Shown: positions 27,101 to 36,413, counted from the stretch's first letter. The stretch is 64,000 nt of DNA from Mucilaginibacter gossypiicola (GCF_900110105.1 NZ_FOCL01000013.1:62001-126000); one strand, 5' to 3'. The notes: generated from the letters alone by a model not told the origin. Translations and numbers: made by a program.

Positions 27101-30100
27101 TTTTGAATCATTAAACGTATCATATATTGAGTTTTGGGTGCTCGATCCGTTTATTTACAAACCAAATTCGGCCGGTGGCGACCTGTACTTTAACTTAGGC
27201 TCCATCTCTGAAGATATCCTGAAAGACGGCCGAAAAAGCTTAGAAAACAGTTTGCCTGTTGATGGCGATATGACCAAGGTTGATGAGACCAACTGGGGCA
27301 GGGTATCCAAGTTGCAGCCGGTTATCAACGCTTTTGATAATAACCCTGATGCCCGTAAACTGCAGGACGTTGGTTTAGACGGTATGAACGACCAGGATGA
27401 GCAAACTAAATTTGCGCCCGTTGTTCAGCAGATCAAAGGACAACTGAATGCACAGGCCGCAACCACGTATGCAGCCGACCCATCATCTGACGATTATCAG
27501 TATTACCAGGGCCCGGCGCTTGACCAGGCCCGCGCCGGCATTCTTGACCGTTATAGCAAATACAATGGTACTGATGGTAACTCTAAAACAGCACAGCAAT
27601 CACAAGCCGAACTTGGTTTGCAAAACTCGGCTTCTACCTCCCTGCCCGATGGTGAGGATATTAACCGTGACAACAACATGAGCCAGGAAGATTCATACTT
27701 CCAGTATAAAGTATCTATGCGCCCTGCCGATATGGTTGTTGGGCAAAATTATATCAGCGATAAGGTTACCGCCCAGGTGAAACTACCCAATGGTACAACG
27801 CAGGCGGTTAACTGGTATCAGTTCCGGATCCCTATTACCGATTACCAGTCGAAAGTGGGCAACATCCAGGATTTTAAGGCCATCCGTTTTATGAGGATGT
27901 TCATGACCAACTTTGCCGATACCGCTGTGCTTCGTTTTGCTACTTTAGAATTGGTGCGCGGTGAGTGGCGTGCTTTCAATACTGAAAAGAATCCGTTGAA
28001 CGTGATTGCCGACCCGGCTATCTCAAACCCGCCGATAGATAATTCGACCATTGATGTGCAGGCAGTAAATATTGAGGAAAATGGTAACCGTACACCTATC
28101 CCTTATGTAGTACCTCCGGGTATTAACCGTCAGCGTAATTACAATAACCTGCAAACCAATACCAAGCTTAACGAGCAATCGCTGTCGTTAAATGTTAAAA
28201 GCTTACGCGATGGATATTCAAGGGCTGCTTTCCGTACTTTTTATAACGATTTGCGTAAGTACAAACGAATGCAAATGTTTATTCATGCCGAAGGCGATTA
28301 TTTGAAAGATAATGATCTGAACGCATTTATCCGTCTTGGTGTTGATTACCAGGATAACTATTATGAGTACGAACTGCCTTTAAAAATAACCCAGCCGGGC
28401 ACCAGCGACGCGGCATCTATCTGGCCCGATGTTAACCAGATGGACCTCGAACTTGATTTGCTTGTGCGCGCAAAGCTGGCACGTAACCACTCCAACGTAG
28501 CATACAATCAGCTATTCAAATACACCGAAGGTGATAAGGTGGTTTATATTAAAGGCCAGCCCGATTTAAGTAAACTGCGTACTATTATGCTTGGTGTGCG
28601 CAACCCTTATAAAGGAACAAATGCCATACCGGATGACGGGCTGGATAAATCAGGTACCGTTTGGTTTGATGAGCTGCGCCTTACTGATTTTGATCAGCGT
28701 GGCGGATGGGCCGCCACCGCGAGGATGGATGCCAAGCTTGCCGACTTTGCCGATATAACCGTATCTGGCAGTAAAACAACCATTGGTTTCGGTACCCTTG
28801 ATTCGCGACTGAACGACAGGAGCCAGAGCGATGACCAAACCTATGATGTATCGGCCAATGTTGAGCTGGGTAAGTTTTTCCCGGATAAAAGTGGTATTCA
28901 TATTCCCGCTTATATCAATTTATCGTCGCAAAGAAGCATGCCGCAATATGATCCCGGCGCGCCCGATGTTGAGCTAAAGGCATCGCTTGCTGCTGCTACA
29001 AGCACCAAAGAACGTGACTCTATCAGAAATGCGGCTATCGATATTACTACTCGTAAAAGTATCAACTTTACCAATGTACATAAGGCGCGTACCAATCAAA
29101 ACGCCATAAACCATATTTGGGATATCGAAAATTTTAATGCCAGCTATGCTTACACCGAATACAATCACCATGATTTTGTGACGCAGAATGATGTAGAGAA
29201 AACATATAACCTTACACTGGCTTACAACTACACCAATCAACCCAAATACTATAGCCCTTTTGCCAAGATCATTAAGAGCAATATGCTGGCCTTGTTCCGG
29301 GACCTCAACTTTAGCTTGCTGCCGTCGCGGTTAAATTTCAGTATTAATTTCGATCGTTTTTATTCCGAGAATACCCTGCGCGATAATGATCCTAATAATT
29401 ATATCCCCATTCCTACAACTACGTTCAACAAATATTTCAACATAACCCGTGTTTATGGTATAGGCTGGAACCTGTCCAAATCACTGCAAATGGATATCGA
29501 CGCTACAAATCTTTCGGTTGTAGATGAGCCTGCCGGGCGCATCAATGGTTTAAAGCGCGATACGCTTTGGGATAACCTGAAAAAATTGGGTCGAACAACC
29601 AATTATAACCACACCATTAACTTTAACTATACGGTACCTATCAATAAAATTCCGGGGTTGGATTGGGTGTCGGCTGTGGCACGTTATAGCACCCACTTTA
29701 ACTGGCAAACACAACCGCTGTTTGCTATTAACAGTACCGATTATGATGTAGGTAACAGTATTCAAAATTCAAGGGCAATTCAACTTAATCCAACCTTGAA
29801 CATGGTTTCGCTGTATAATAAGTTTCCTTTTATCCGCAAGGCCAATAATCCAAACAAAAAGAGCAACATCCTGATAGGGCTGTTAACCAGTATTAAAAAC
29901 CTGAGTGCTACTTATACCCGAACGCAGGGTACATTTTTACCAGGCTATTTACCGCAGTCGGGCTTTTTTGGTGCCGATGGCAGCGCTCCCGGTTTAGGCT
30001 TTTTATTAGGCAGCCAGACAGATATCCGGGCTAAGGCAGTCGCCAACGGCTGGATCACTAAGGATACCCTGCAAAATCAGTTATATACCACATCGCTAAA

Positions 30101-31208
30101 TGAAGATATGCATTTCAGGGGTATCATCGAACCTTTTAAGGACCTGCGTATCGAGCTTACCGCCTTTAAAACCCAGGACCATAATTACCAGGCAAACTTT
30201 AAATACCTGGCATCAAGCAATAGCATTGAAACCTTAAGCCCGGTTACATCGGGTAACTACAGTGTGTCGTTCCTGACCATTGGTACCGCCTTTGAATCGG
30301 CAAAAGGGATTAACAACGTGTCAAGTACTTTCCAAAAGTTTTTAGATGCCCGTACGGTAATATCTCAAAGACTGGGGCACACCAATCCAAACTCAAGTGG
30401 TGTTACCGATGGATATGCTGATGGTTACGGGCCAAATTCACAAAACGTATTGGTGCCTGCGTTTTTAGCTGCTTATGGAGGTAAAAATGCATCGGGCAGT
30501 AACTTGTCGCAATTTCCTAAAATCCCTATCCCTAACTGGCAGGTTACGTATAACGGGCTAAGCAAGATTTCCTGGTTCCAGGATATTTTTGATTCGTTCG
30601 ATCTGAGCCACGGTTATCGCTCGTCATACAATGTAAGTGGTTTTACATCATTGCTACAATACCAGGAAGCTCACGGAGCATCTTCGGCGCGCGATTTAAA
30701 CAACGACTTTCTGCCGCTGTACCAGTTTTCGCAGGTTACTATTTTTGAGCAGTTTGTGCCGTTGCTGGGTGCAAGCATGCGTTTCAAGAACAGTATGACC
30801 GCCAATGCCGAGTTTCGTCAAAGCCGTTCGTTAAGCCTGAGTATGCTTAACAGTCAGCTGGCACAGCAAAATGAAAAGATCATAGTTTTGGGCTTTGGCT
30901 ACCACACCAAAGATTTTCATTTCCCGTTTGGCTGGTTTGAGGGCCTCCAGCATAAGGATGTAAACTTCAAGCTCGATTTTTCGCTTCGTGATAATAAAAC
31001 GCTTATTTATCGGGCAGATGTTGAATCGGCCGAGATCTCATCAGGTGCGCAGAACATTACTGTCAGGCCGTCTATTGATTATGTGATCAACCAGCGCTTT
31101 AACCTGAATTTATTTTACGATTCAAATCTTACCAAACCCTATACCTCGCAAACGTTTAATACATCATTTACCAATTTTGGCATTAATTTGAAGTTGTTGT
31201 TGCAATAA
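24198..31208 (+). CDS. sprA: Type IX secretion outer-membrane translocon SprA
   Basis: A 2336-residue outer-membrane protein, close to the ~2400 residues of characterised SprA, the very large beta-barrel channel of the type IX secretion system needed for gliding and protein export. The start must be the TTG at 24198, because the signal peptide (TYKTLISVLFIVVFGGLGNVYAQ) begins right there and no upstream ATG exists. Family-typical segments include NQNPLFNTRQRSQFNFNFDQ, FGVKTKLKFGRLDVTSIFSQQ, AGSKNGTSYLDDFENSQSVI and GTVWFDELRLTDFDQRGGWA. The C-terminus ends in alternating beta strands. No other T9SS genes are in the window. Confidence 0.95.
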   Translation: MTKVFTYKTLISVLFIVVFGGLGNVYAQQKPSPAAKNDTTKSNAPINLTAPRSQRMREGIFNADPAGLVRTIEYDPATNRYILYERVGNLLYRPPQYLTFEQYLKLKERSTQRGYFQQLADNYAYDSQQPGFIPPIKVRSHTFEQIFGSSVIDIRPQGSAEMIMAGQVNKNQNPLFNTRQRSQFNFNFDQRIQLNVTGNIGDKLKITTNYNTDAQFQFENQIKLDYTGSPDEIIQKIEAGTVSMPLNTTLITGSQALFGVKTKLKFGRLDVTSIFSQQRSQSKTITITNGSQQGEFRLTPADYEANKHFFLSQYFRNNYNRALANIPIISSNVNITKIEVWTTNRTNVTTDSRDILAFIDLGENNPYNKTRIVGGGSALPAGFKGPGFAQQSNNLLTVLPQNARLTNSNDVASFFQGSGSTDNYSKLTYARKLTDKEYTLHPQLGYISLNYPLNNDEVLAVAYQYTVNGVQYQVGEFSSDVAVNPNTPNVLFVKLLKGELLKTNLPTWDLMMKNIYSLGAFQIAPTDFKLTVTRLDDKTGIEKTVMEEGQNLKGKLWLQVAGLDNLNQQSDKKPDGYFDFLEGITIDSQNGRISFPVVEPFGSDLASKFTAGETDLVKRYVYQPLYDSTKTIAQQYFPALNRYVIKGTYTSTGGSEYQLNAVNIPQGSVIVTAGTVKLTEGNDYTVDYNAGRIRILNQALLSSGQPITVKLENNELFGVQQKSLYGTRLDYHASDKLQLGATLMHLTEQPITQNEIAGEESISNTIWGFDANYSSNSRFLTRLVDKIPGIHTKVPSSINFYGEFAKLMPGSPSALNFAGSKNGTSYLDDFENSQSVIDIKGANSWQISGTPQLFGESALFDNLSYGYNRARLAFYNIDPIFYTSAGSIPISKSELSNHYVRQVIEQEVFPYKQSATGQPLSLATLNMAFYPTIRGPYNYATTGINPDGTLQNPKTRWGGMFRKLETNDFESLNVSYIEFWVLDPFIYKPNSAGGDLYFNLGSISEDILKDGRKSLENSLPVDGDMTKVDETNWGRVSKLQPVINAFDNNPDARKLQDVGLDGMNDQDEQTKFAPVVQQIKGQLNAQAATTYAADPSSDDYQYYQGPALDQARAGILDRYSKYNGTDGNSKTAQQSQAELGLQNSASTSLPDGEDINRDNNMSQEDSYFQYKVSMRPADMVVGQNYISDKVTAQVKLPNGTTQAVNWYQFRIPITDYQSKVGNIQDFKAIRFMRMFMTNFADTAVLRFATLELVRGEWRAFNTEKNPLNVIADPAISNPPIDNSTIDVQAVNIEENGNRTPIPYVVPPGINRQRNYNNLQTNTKLNEQSLSLNVKSLRDGYSRAAFRTFYNDLRKYKRMQMFIHAEGDYLKDNDLNAFIRLGVDYQDNYYEYELPLKITQPGTSDAASIWPDVNQMDLELDLLVRAKLARNHSNVAYNQLFKYTEGDKVVYIKGQPDLSKLRTIMLGVRNPYKGTNAIPDDGLDKSGTVWFDELRLTDFDQRGGWAATARMDAKLADFADITVSGSKTTIGFGTLDSRLNDRSQSDDQTYDVSANVELGKFFPDKSGIHIPAYINLSSQRSMPQYDPGAPDVELKASLAAATSTKERDSIRNAAIDITTRKSINFTNVHKARTNQNAINHIWDIENFNASYAYTEYNHHDFVTQNDVEKTYNLTLAYNYTNQPKYYSPFAKIIKSNMLALFRDLNFSLLPSRLNFSINFDRFYSENTLRDNDPNNYIPIPTTTFNKYFNITRVYGIGWNLSKSLQMDIDATNLSVVDEPAGRINGLKRDTLWDNLKKLGRTTNYNHTINFNYTVPINKIPGLDWVSAVARYSTHFNWQTQPLFAINSTDYDVGNSIQNSRAIQLNPTLNMVSLYNKFPFIRKANNPNKKSNILIGLLTSIKNLSATYTRTQGTFLPGYLPQSGFFGADGSAPGLGFLLGSQTDIRAKAVANGWITKDTLQNQLYTTSLNEDMHFRGIIEPFKDLRIELTAFKTQDHNYQANFKYLASSNSIETLSPVTSGNYSVSFLTIGTAFESAKGINNVSSTFQKFLDARTVISQRLGHTNPNSSGVTDGYADGYGPNSQNVLVPAFLAAYGGKNASGSNLSQFPKIPIPNWQVTYNGLSKISWFQDIFDSFDLSHGYRSSYNVSGFTSLLQYQEAHGASSARDLNNDFLPLYQFSQVTIFEQFVPLLGASMRFKNSMTANAEFRQSRSLSLSMLNSQLAQQNEKIIVLGFGYHTKDFHFPFGWFEGLQHKDVNFKLDFSLRDNKTLIYRADVESAEISSGAQNITVRPSIDYVINQRFNLNLFYDSNLTKPYTSQTFNTSFTNFGINLKLLLQ

Positions 31209-31241
31209 GATTGAATGAGATACGGTGCCTGATAAAGAAGC

Positions 31242-31333
31242 GTCATTGCGAGGTACGAAGCAATCGCGAACTTTACAGGGCAGCTTGCATAGCTACTCTG
31301 CCCGTTGGGGATTGCTTCGTACCTCGCAATGAC
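31242..31333. repeat. GTCATTGCGAG palindromic repeat, copy D (perfect ends)
   Basis: The ends gtcattgcgaggtacgaagc and their exact complement at 31314-31333 form a perfect long inverted repeat around a gcatagctac core. It lies between the convergent sprA and 31363-33165 genes. Confidence 0.88.
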
Positions 31334-31362
31334 GTGGCGGAGACGTTATTTTCATAACCTTA

Positions 31363-33165
31363 TCAAAACTTCCCCTGGTCCATTAGTTTCTTCCGCTCTG
31401 CTTTCCTCTTTTGACGTTCTGCTTTATTCTTTAAACGTTCCTCTTTGTTTTTCAGATGCTCGTCAATACGGTCTTTAGTGGCTTTTTGTTTTTCTTCATC
31501 GAGGCCGATGCAAGGCTTTATGCCAGTGAGCAACGTTTTCCAAACGGTTTTAAAAAATGGTGAATCTTTAGGACGTTTATAGATCACCGTTGCCGAGGTA
31601 AGTTTTCCTTTATCATCAGGGTTACTGCGCCTGATCACAAACAGGTTGGCAAATATCGACATGATCGATTTTCTTTTAAACCGATCGTTAACGGTATCGG
31701 GTTTTAATAAAACCACCTTTAGGTCATTATATAAAAAATCAACCTTCCCTTTAAATACTTTACTGTTGGCCTGGATATCGAAGCTGAATTTTTTAACATT
31801 GCCCGACGTCATTTTTACCATGGCCAAAGGCATGGTAGCAGGATTTAACCTTCCAAATTCCATTGGGCCTAATGTGCCTTTATAGCTAAAGGCTGCATCT
31901 TCATCACTTAAATTAAATTTTAATTGTACATCAAGCCTGCCACGGTTCATAAAATAAGTGGTGAGGTTAATAGTGGTAATGTTGTTTTTAGCAATAGCCG
32001 ATGGATTATTGGTAATATTATAAATAACTCCGCTGGTATTATTAAATGCAACCGTGCCTGTCTTTTGCGATTTTTTATTGAACTCATTATAAATCACATC
32101 AACGTGCCTGATTTTCGTGGTATCTATCCGCAAATCAAGATTTAGCTTCCTGATCATCATGTTAGGAAAGGTTTTAACCTTGTCGGTAAGTGAATCCGGC
32201 TTTTTACCGGGATTGGTAAAGGCTGTGATCTTGCCATTAGCAAGAGTTAAACTTGAGGCAGATACAGTACGATATTTATGATAATTTAAATAATCAAAGT
32301 TGTTAAGCTGCACCGAATCAGCCAGCAGCCCAAGCCGATCTTTTTGGCTTTTGCCAAAAAATACATCTGATTTGGCGGGCTGCATAGCAAGCCCTTCAAT
32401 GTTGAGCCTTGAAGTAAGGGTTGAAAGTTTGAGGTGCCTGATCTTATAAGTGTACAACCCGCTTGGAGTTTCCCCTGTGTAATTATTCAATTCGGTAATA
32501 ATATCCTTACAATAAAGCAGACGCGATTTATCGTATTGCGTAGCCGAGTCTATCAGCAGGTCGGTAGCGCTTAAGTTCAGTTCTTTAAGTTTTGAAATAG
32601 CTACTTTATTGCCCGAATAATCCTCGTATTTTAAGTTAACATCATTCAGTAAAATAGTGCCTATCTGGATACACCTCAGGCTTTTAGAGATGCGCTGCCA
32701 GGCGGTTCGGTGATCTTTAACTACGGTATCTTTAGTGTGGTTTAGCTGGTAACTTACATTTAACTGCGGCTCATTAAGAATGATTTGGCCGATATTTAGC
32801 TTTTTTTGAAAATACAGGCTAAATGGATGTACATGATTAAGTACCAGTCGTTTTACTTTAAGTTCAACAAGCGTATTAGGTGCCAGGTGCAGCCGCTTTT
32901 TTTGATTGTAAACAGTTGTATCCGGCTTAAGGGTTATATTGTAAATAATGATTTTTCCCGACAGGATATGCAGTTCAGCATCCGAAAAATCAGCTGTATA
33001 AAGGCTATCGCTGCTGCTTAATACTACGTCTTTTACTTTGCCGGCCAATATGGGCGACCAATACCTGTTTACTACCGCAGCCAGCAGTAATATTACTATA
33101 ACCGGTATCAGCACAAATTTAAATGTCCTTTTTTGCCACTTATGCTTTAAAAAATTTAGTGCCAT
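31363..33165 (-). CDS. Membrane-anchored AsmA-like protein of unknown function
   Basis: A 600-residue protein with one N-terminal membrane helix (KFVLIPVIVILLLAAVVNRYW), after which the chain is probably periplasmic and mostly beta. Recurrent segments such as LHILSGKIIIYNITLKPDTT, VKRLVLNHVHPFSLYFQKKLNIGQIILNEPQLNVSY and QIGTILLNDVNLKYEDYSG resemble AsmA/DUF748-type lipid-transfer proteins, which bridge the envelope. The tail is very basic (LKNKEERLKNKAERQKRKAERKK). The family call is tentative; it stands alone and is convergent to sprA. Confidence 0.6.
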   Translation of the reverse strand: MALNFLKHKWQKRTFKFVLIPVIVILLLAAVVNRYWSPILAGKVKDVVLSSSDSLYTADFSDAELHILSGKIIIYNITLKPDTTVYNQKKRLHLAPNTLVELKVKRLVLNHVHPFSLYFQKKLNIGQIILNEPQLNVSYQLNHTKDTVVKDHRTAWQRISKSLRCIQIGTILLNDVNLKYEDYSGNKVAISKLKELNLSATDLLIDSATQYDKSRLLYCKDIITELNNYTGETPSGLYTYKIRHLKLSTLTSRLNIEGLAMQPAKSDVFFGKSQKDRLGLLADSVQLNNFDYLNYHKYRTVSASSLTLANGKITAFTNPGKKPDSLTDKVKTFPNMMIRKLNLDLRIDTTKIRHVDVIYNEFNKKSQKTGTVAFNNTSGVIYNITNNPSAIAKNNITTINLTTYFMNRGRLDVQLKFNLSDEDAAFSYKGTLGPMEFGRLNPATMPLAMVKMTSGNVKKFSFDIQANSKVFKGKVDFLYNDLKVVLLKPDTVNDRFKRKSIMSIFANLFVIRRSNPDDKGKLTSATVIYKRPKDSPFFKTVWKTLLTGIKPCIGLDEEKQKATKDRIDEHLKNKEERLKNKAERQKRKAERKKLMDQGKF

Positions 33166-33413
33166 TTACCGGTTGTTACTTTTTACTTGTGCTTTAATGC
33201 TTTAACAGCAAGTTAGTAACTTTTGTTATAGTGTGGCGGGGCGATAAGTTATTTTTTGTTAAAACTCATATTTATTTCATCATTATTAAGACTGGTTTAT
33301 ATACTGGTACTTAACCTAAATAATGGTTTTCCTTAACTGCGAAGCAACCCCCGGGAAAATGATGGCGTTATATCTATTACATAACCATTATTAACATCTA
33401 ATTCAGACTCCCG
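33166..33413. other. Divergent intergenic region, nothing recognised
   Basis: A 248-bp AT-rich gap between divergent genes must hold promoters for both. I see no convincing TAnnTTTG box with a partner and no repeat element. Confidence 0.3.
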
Positions 33414-34265
33414 ATGAAAACAAAAATGTACTTAGCCCTGACAGGCTCAATTGCCTTAACTTTATTAGTGGCATCGTGTAAAAAAAATCACGACAACAAT
33501 CCAACCAAGTCTGCGGCTGTTACCGGCGTGCAGCTTACTTCAAACAGCACCTTTGGTAGCATTATTACAGACAACAATGGCCGTGCACTTTACCTTTTCT
33601 CTGATGATGCAGCTAACGTTTCAACCTGTACCGGTGGCTGCGCTGTTGTCTGGCCTGCGTTTTATAAAGAAAATCCATCCATAGGCACAGGTTTATCAGC
33701 AACCGATTTGGGCGTTATCACCAATGCCGACGGCAACAAACAAACCACCTATAAAGGCTGGCCTTTATATTATTATGCAAAAGATGTAGCCGCTACCGAC
33801 GTTAATGGTGATGGTGTTGGTAAATCATGGTTTGTAGCGAAGGCTGATTACACTGTAATGGTTTCCTATGCACAGCTGATTGGGCACGATGGTAATCAAT
33901 ATACCAGCAAGGGACTTGCCGGTGCCGAAAACTCGCAGTATATCACCGATGCTAACGGGCATACTTTGTATCTGTTCACTAAAGATGCATCTAAAACAAA
34001 CAAGTTTAGCACAGGGGTAGCCGCACATGATGCCATTTGGCCAATTGATGTGGTAACAGCGGTTCAAAGCGTTCCATCTATTTTAAACAAATCCGATTTT
34101 GATGTGATCACCGTTTTCGGGCAAATGCAATTGGTTTATAAGGGGCACCCGTTATATTATTTTGGTCAGGATAATGGCGTTAAAGGAAGCACCAAAGGCG
34201 TTAGTTTTCCTACTGGTGGCGCAGCTATCTGGCAAATCAATAATACCAGCACGGTTGCCTTATAG
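33414..34265 (+). CDS. COG4315-type lipoprotein with secreted YLF repeats
   Basis: A 283-residue lipoprotein with lipobox Cys22 (LLVASCKK). The body carries four short repeats of the PF03640 'secreted repeat' type: GRALYLFSDD ... CTGGCAVVWPAF, GWPLYYYAKD, GHTLYLFTKD ... AIWPI and GHPLYYFGQD. The family is common in Actinobacteria and Bacteroidota, outside the cell, with no established reaction. It is a single gene with a strong palindromic terminator. The paired CTGGC cysteine motif in repeat 1 could form a disulfide. Confidence 0.85.
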   Translation: MKTKMYLALTGSIALTLLVASCKKNHDNNPTKSAAVTGVQLTSNSTFGSIITDNNGRALYLFSDDAANVSTCTGGCAVVWPAFYKENPSIGTGLSATDLGVITNADGNKQTTYKGWPLYYYAKDVAATDVNGDGVGKSWFVAKADYTVMVSYAQLIGHDGNQYTSKGLAGAENSQYITDANGHTLYLFTKDASKTNKFSTGVAAHDAIWPIDVVTAVQSVPSILNKSDFDVITVFGQMQLVYKGHPLYYFGQDNGVKGSTKGVSFPTGGAAIWQINNTSTVAL

Positions 34266-34294
34266 TAAGTTTTAGTTAAAAACCGGCTTTAATG

Positions 34295-34330
34295 AACGGG
34301 TAATACAGCTGTATTACCCGTTTTTTGTAA
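34295..34330 (+). terminator. Palindromic terminator after the COG4315 lipoprotein gene
   Basis: A perfect 28-nt palindrome, AACGGGTAATACAG and its complement, followed by a T-tract. Confidence 0.9.
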
Positions 34331-34390
34331 AAGTAAAACGCGATTTTATTTAATACTGACAATATGTCATTTAGGTATTTAAATTTTGTT

Positions 34391-34398
34391 TATTTTTG
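34391..34398 (+). promoter_or_regulatory. -7 box (TATTTTTG) of miaB
   Basis: TATTTTTG fits TAnnTTTG and ends 20 nt before the miaB ATG at 34419. The upstream -33 region is poor. Confidence 0.5.
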
Positions 34399-34418
34399 CA
34401 AACTAATTTTTTATATAA

Positions 34419-35870
34419 ATGATGGATTTGCTTATTCCGGATAAAACACATGATGAGAGCAGGCAGGGTGAGGCGTTAATGTTAAAAGCCGAAGCAGCTA
34501 AAAACAATGGTCGCAAGCTTTATATTGAAAGTTATGGCTGTGCCATGAACTTTTCTGATAGTGAGATTGTGGCTTCTATTTTGGCTGAACGTGGTTTTGA
34601 AACTACGCCCGATTATAGCGTTGCCGATGTTATTTTCATCAACACCTGTTCTATCCGCGAAAACGCTGAACAGCGCGTACGAAACCGCTTAAAGGAATTT
34701 ACCGTTGCCAAAGTAAAAAATCCGGGACTGGTAGTAGGTGTGTTGGGCTGCATGGCCGAACGTCTTAAATCAAAATTCCTGGAAGAAGAAAAATTAGTTG
34801 ACGTTGTTGTTGGTCCGGATGCATACCGCGATTTGCCAAACCTGATTGATCGGGTTGACGATGGGCAAAAAGCGGTTAACGTATTGCTGTCGCGAGAGGA
34901 AACTTATGCCGATATCAGCCCGGTACGTTTAAATAGCAATGGCATTAACGCTTTCGTATCAATTATGCGCGGATGCGATAACATGTGTTCGTTTTGCGTG
35001 GTGCCATTTACCCGTGGCCGCGAACGCAGCCGCGATCCGAAATCAATAGTAGCCGAATGCCAGGACTTGTTTGATAAAGGCTACCGCGAGGTTACTTTGT
35101 TAGGCCAAAATGTGGATTCATATAAGTGGAAGTCGAAAGCTGAAGGTTCTGAGTCGGATGCTATAAGTTCAGTATCAGAAGCTGAAACCAATTTCGCCAA
35201 CCTGCTGGAGATGGTAGCCTTGATCAGCCCTGATCTGCGGGTTAGGTTTTCAACCTCGCATCCAAAGGATATTACCGATGAGGTGCTTTATGCCATTAAT
35301 AAATACGATAACATCTGTAACTATATCCACCTGCCGGTACAATCAGGCAACAGCCGCATCCTTGACCTGATGAACCGTACTTACGATCGTGAGTGGTACA
35401 TCAACAGGATCGACGCTATCCGTCGCATCATCCCTGATTGCGCAATATCAACCGATGTAATTACCGGTTTTTGCAGCGAAACGGATGAGGAACACAAGGA
35501 TACTGTAAGCATGATGGATTACGTGAAGTATGATTTTGCCTACATGTTTAAATATAGTGAAAGACCGGGTACTTTAGCGGCAAAGCGTTACGCGGATGAT
35601 ATCCCTGAAGAGGTAAAACAAAAGCGCTTAACCGAAATAGTAGCCAAGCAGCAGGAGTATTCATTTTACAGGATGCAGGCCCGCATAGGCAGGGTAGAGC
35701 GCGTACTGATTGAGGGTTTCTCTAAAAAATCAGACAAAGACTATTGCGGCCGCAGCGATCAAAACGCGATGGTAATTTTCCCTGTTGGAGAAGGCTACAA
35801 ACCAGGAGAATACGTTAACGTACTTATCGAACGCAGCACAACAGCTACGTTGATCGGCCGCGTCGTATAG
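34419..35870 (+). CDS. miaB: tRNA-2-methylthio-N6-dimethylallyladenosine synthase
   Basis: A 483-residue radical-SAM methylthiotransferase that adds the 2-methylthio group to i6A37 of tRNAs. Domains in order: UPF0004 (YIESYGCAMNFSDSE ... INTCSIRENAEQR ... VLGCMAERLK with three auxiliary-cluster cysteines), radical SAM with RGCDNMCSFCVVPF, and a C-terminal TRAM domain (RVERVLIEGFSKKSDKDYCGR). A Ser/Glu-rich insert (about residues 247-262) lies within the radical-SAM barrel. It heads a unit that in many Bacteroidota continues directly to the sigma-54 activator, lptE and secG; here a four-helix-bundle gene intervenes. Confidence 0.96.
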   Translation: MMDLLIPDKTHDESRQGEALMLKAEAAKNNGRKLYIESYGCAMNFSDSEIVASILAERGFETTPDYSVADVIFINTCSIRENAEQRVRNRLKEFTVAKVKNPGLVVGVLGCMAERLKSKFLEEEKLVDVVVGPDAYRDLPNLIDRVDDGQKAVNVLLSREETYADISPVRLNSNGINAFVSIMRGCDNMCSFCVVPFTRGRERSRDPKSIVAECQDLFDKGYREVTLLGQNVDSYKWKSKAEGSESDAISSVSEAETNFANLLEMVALISPDLRVRFSTSHPKDITDEVLYAINKYDNICNYIHLPVQSGNSRILDLMNRTYDREWYINRIDAIRRIIPDCAISTDVITGFCSETDEEHKDTVSMMDYVKYDFAYMFKYSERPGTLAAKRYADDIPEEVKQKRLTEIVAKQQEYSFYRMQARIGRVERVLIEGFSKKSDKDYCGRSDQNAMVIFPVGEGYKPGEYVNVLIERSTTATLIGRVV

Positions 35871-35873
35871 AGG

Positions 35874-35900
35874 CAAGAAGTCAAGATTCAGGAATCAAGA
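35874..35900. repeat. Left inverted repeat of the four-helix-bundle unit
   Basis: This AGTCAAGA-type block starts 4 nt after the miaB stop. It is complementary to 36374-36400 at 25 of 27 positions, so the two arms enclose the gene at 35930-36301. Confidence 0.7.
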
Positions 35901-35929
35901 AAGACGATAAAGAGAATAAGACTAAGATA

Positions 35930-36301
35930 ATGATGAGGCATAATTTTAAGAGCTTGAAGATTTGGCAAAAGTCGATGGAGCTTACTGATTTAACTTATGA
36001 TTATTGTAAAGCATTACCTATCGAGGAAAGATATAATCTGATTGACCAATTAAATAGGTGTTCCTGTTCAGTTCCGTCTAACATAGCGGAAGGTTCAGGT
36101 AAAAGAACTAAAGCACATTTTGCCGAATTCTTAACCACGTCCCTTACCTCATCTTTTGAAGTAGAGACACAATTATTAATATGTGAACGAAGGGGCTACG
36201 GCTCTAAAGAGAAATTAAAGGAATGTTTAGACCTTGTTGTTGAAGTTCAAAAAATGATATTCTCTTTTAGAGAATACATTTTGAACTCTGATGATGAATA
36301 A
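35930..36301 (+). CDS. Four-helix-bundle protein (23S rRNA intervening-sequence / S23 type)
   Basis: A 123-residue protein (122 if the second ATG at 35933 is used). It has the conserved blocks of the TIGR02436 family: FKSLKIWQKSMEL, YNLIDQLNRCSCSVPSNIAEGSGK and SSFEVETQLLIC. Family members fold as four-helix bundles that form pentamers; they are encoded in 23S rRNA intervening sequences of some bacteria and, in diversity-generating retroelements, as the accessory protein Avd. Their function as stand-alone genes is unknown. The gene is AT-rich compared with neighbours, lies between inverted repeats (35874-35900 and 36374-36400) and interrupts the miaB operon, which suggests a mobile or once-mobile unit. 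Confidence 0.88.
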   Translation: MMRHNFKSLKIWQKSMELTDLTYDYCKALPIEERYNLIDQLNRCSCSVPSNIAEGSGKRTKAHFAEFLTTSLTSSFEVETQLLICERRGYGSKEKLKECLDLVVEVQKMIFSFREYILNSDDE

Positions 36302-36373
36302 AAACATGATCTTATATAAAAGACAAGATGTATATAAGAAGTTATATTTGGGTAGAAGGCTTCTCTGCTCAAA

Positions 36374-36400
36374 TCTTGCTTCCTGACTCTTGACTTCTTG
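36374..36400. repeat. Right inverted repeat of the four-helix-bundle unit
   Basis: A pyrimidine-rich block (cttgcttcctgactcttgac core) complementary to 35874-35900. It ends 13 nt before the ATG of the sigma-54 activator gene and so forms part of that gene's leader. Confidence 0.7.
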
Positions 36401-36413
36401 AATCTTTTTTAAC

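Noticed and set aside
35874..36400. True rRNA intervening sequence
   Set aside because: No rRNA sequence flanks the unit; only the protein family and the arm architecture resemble an IVS.
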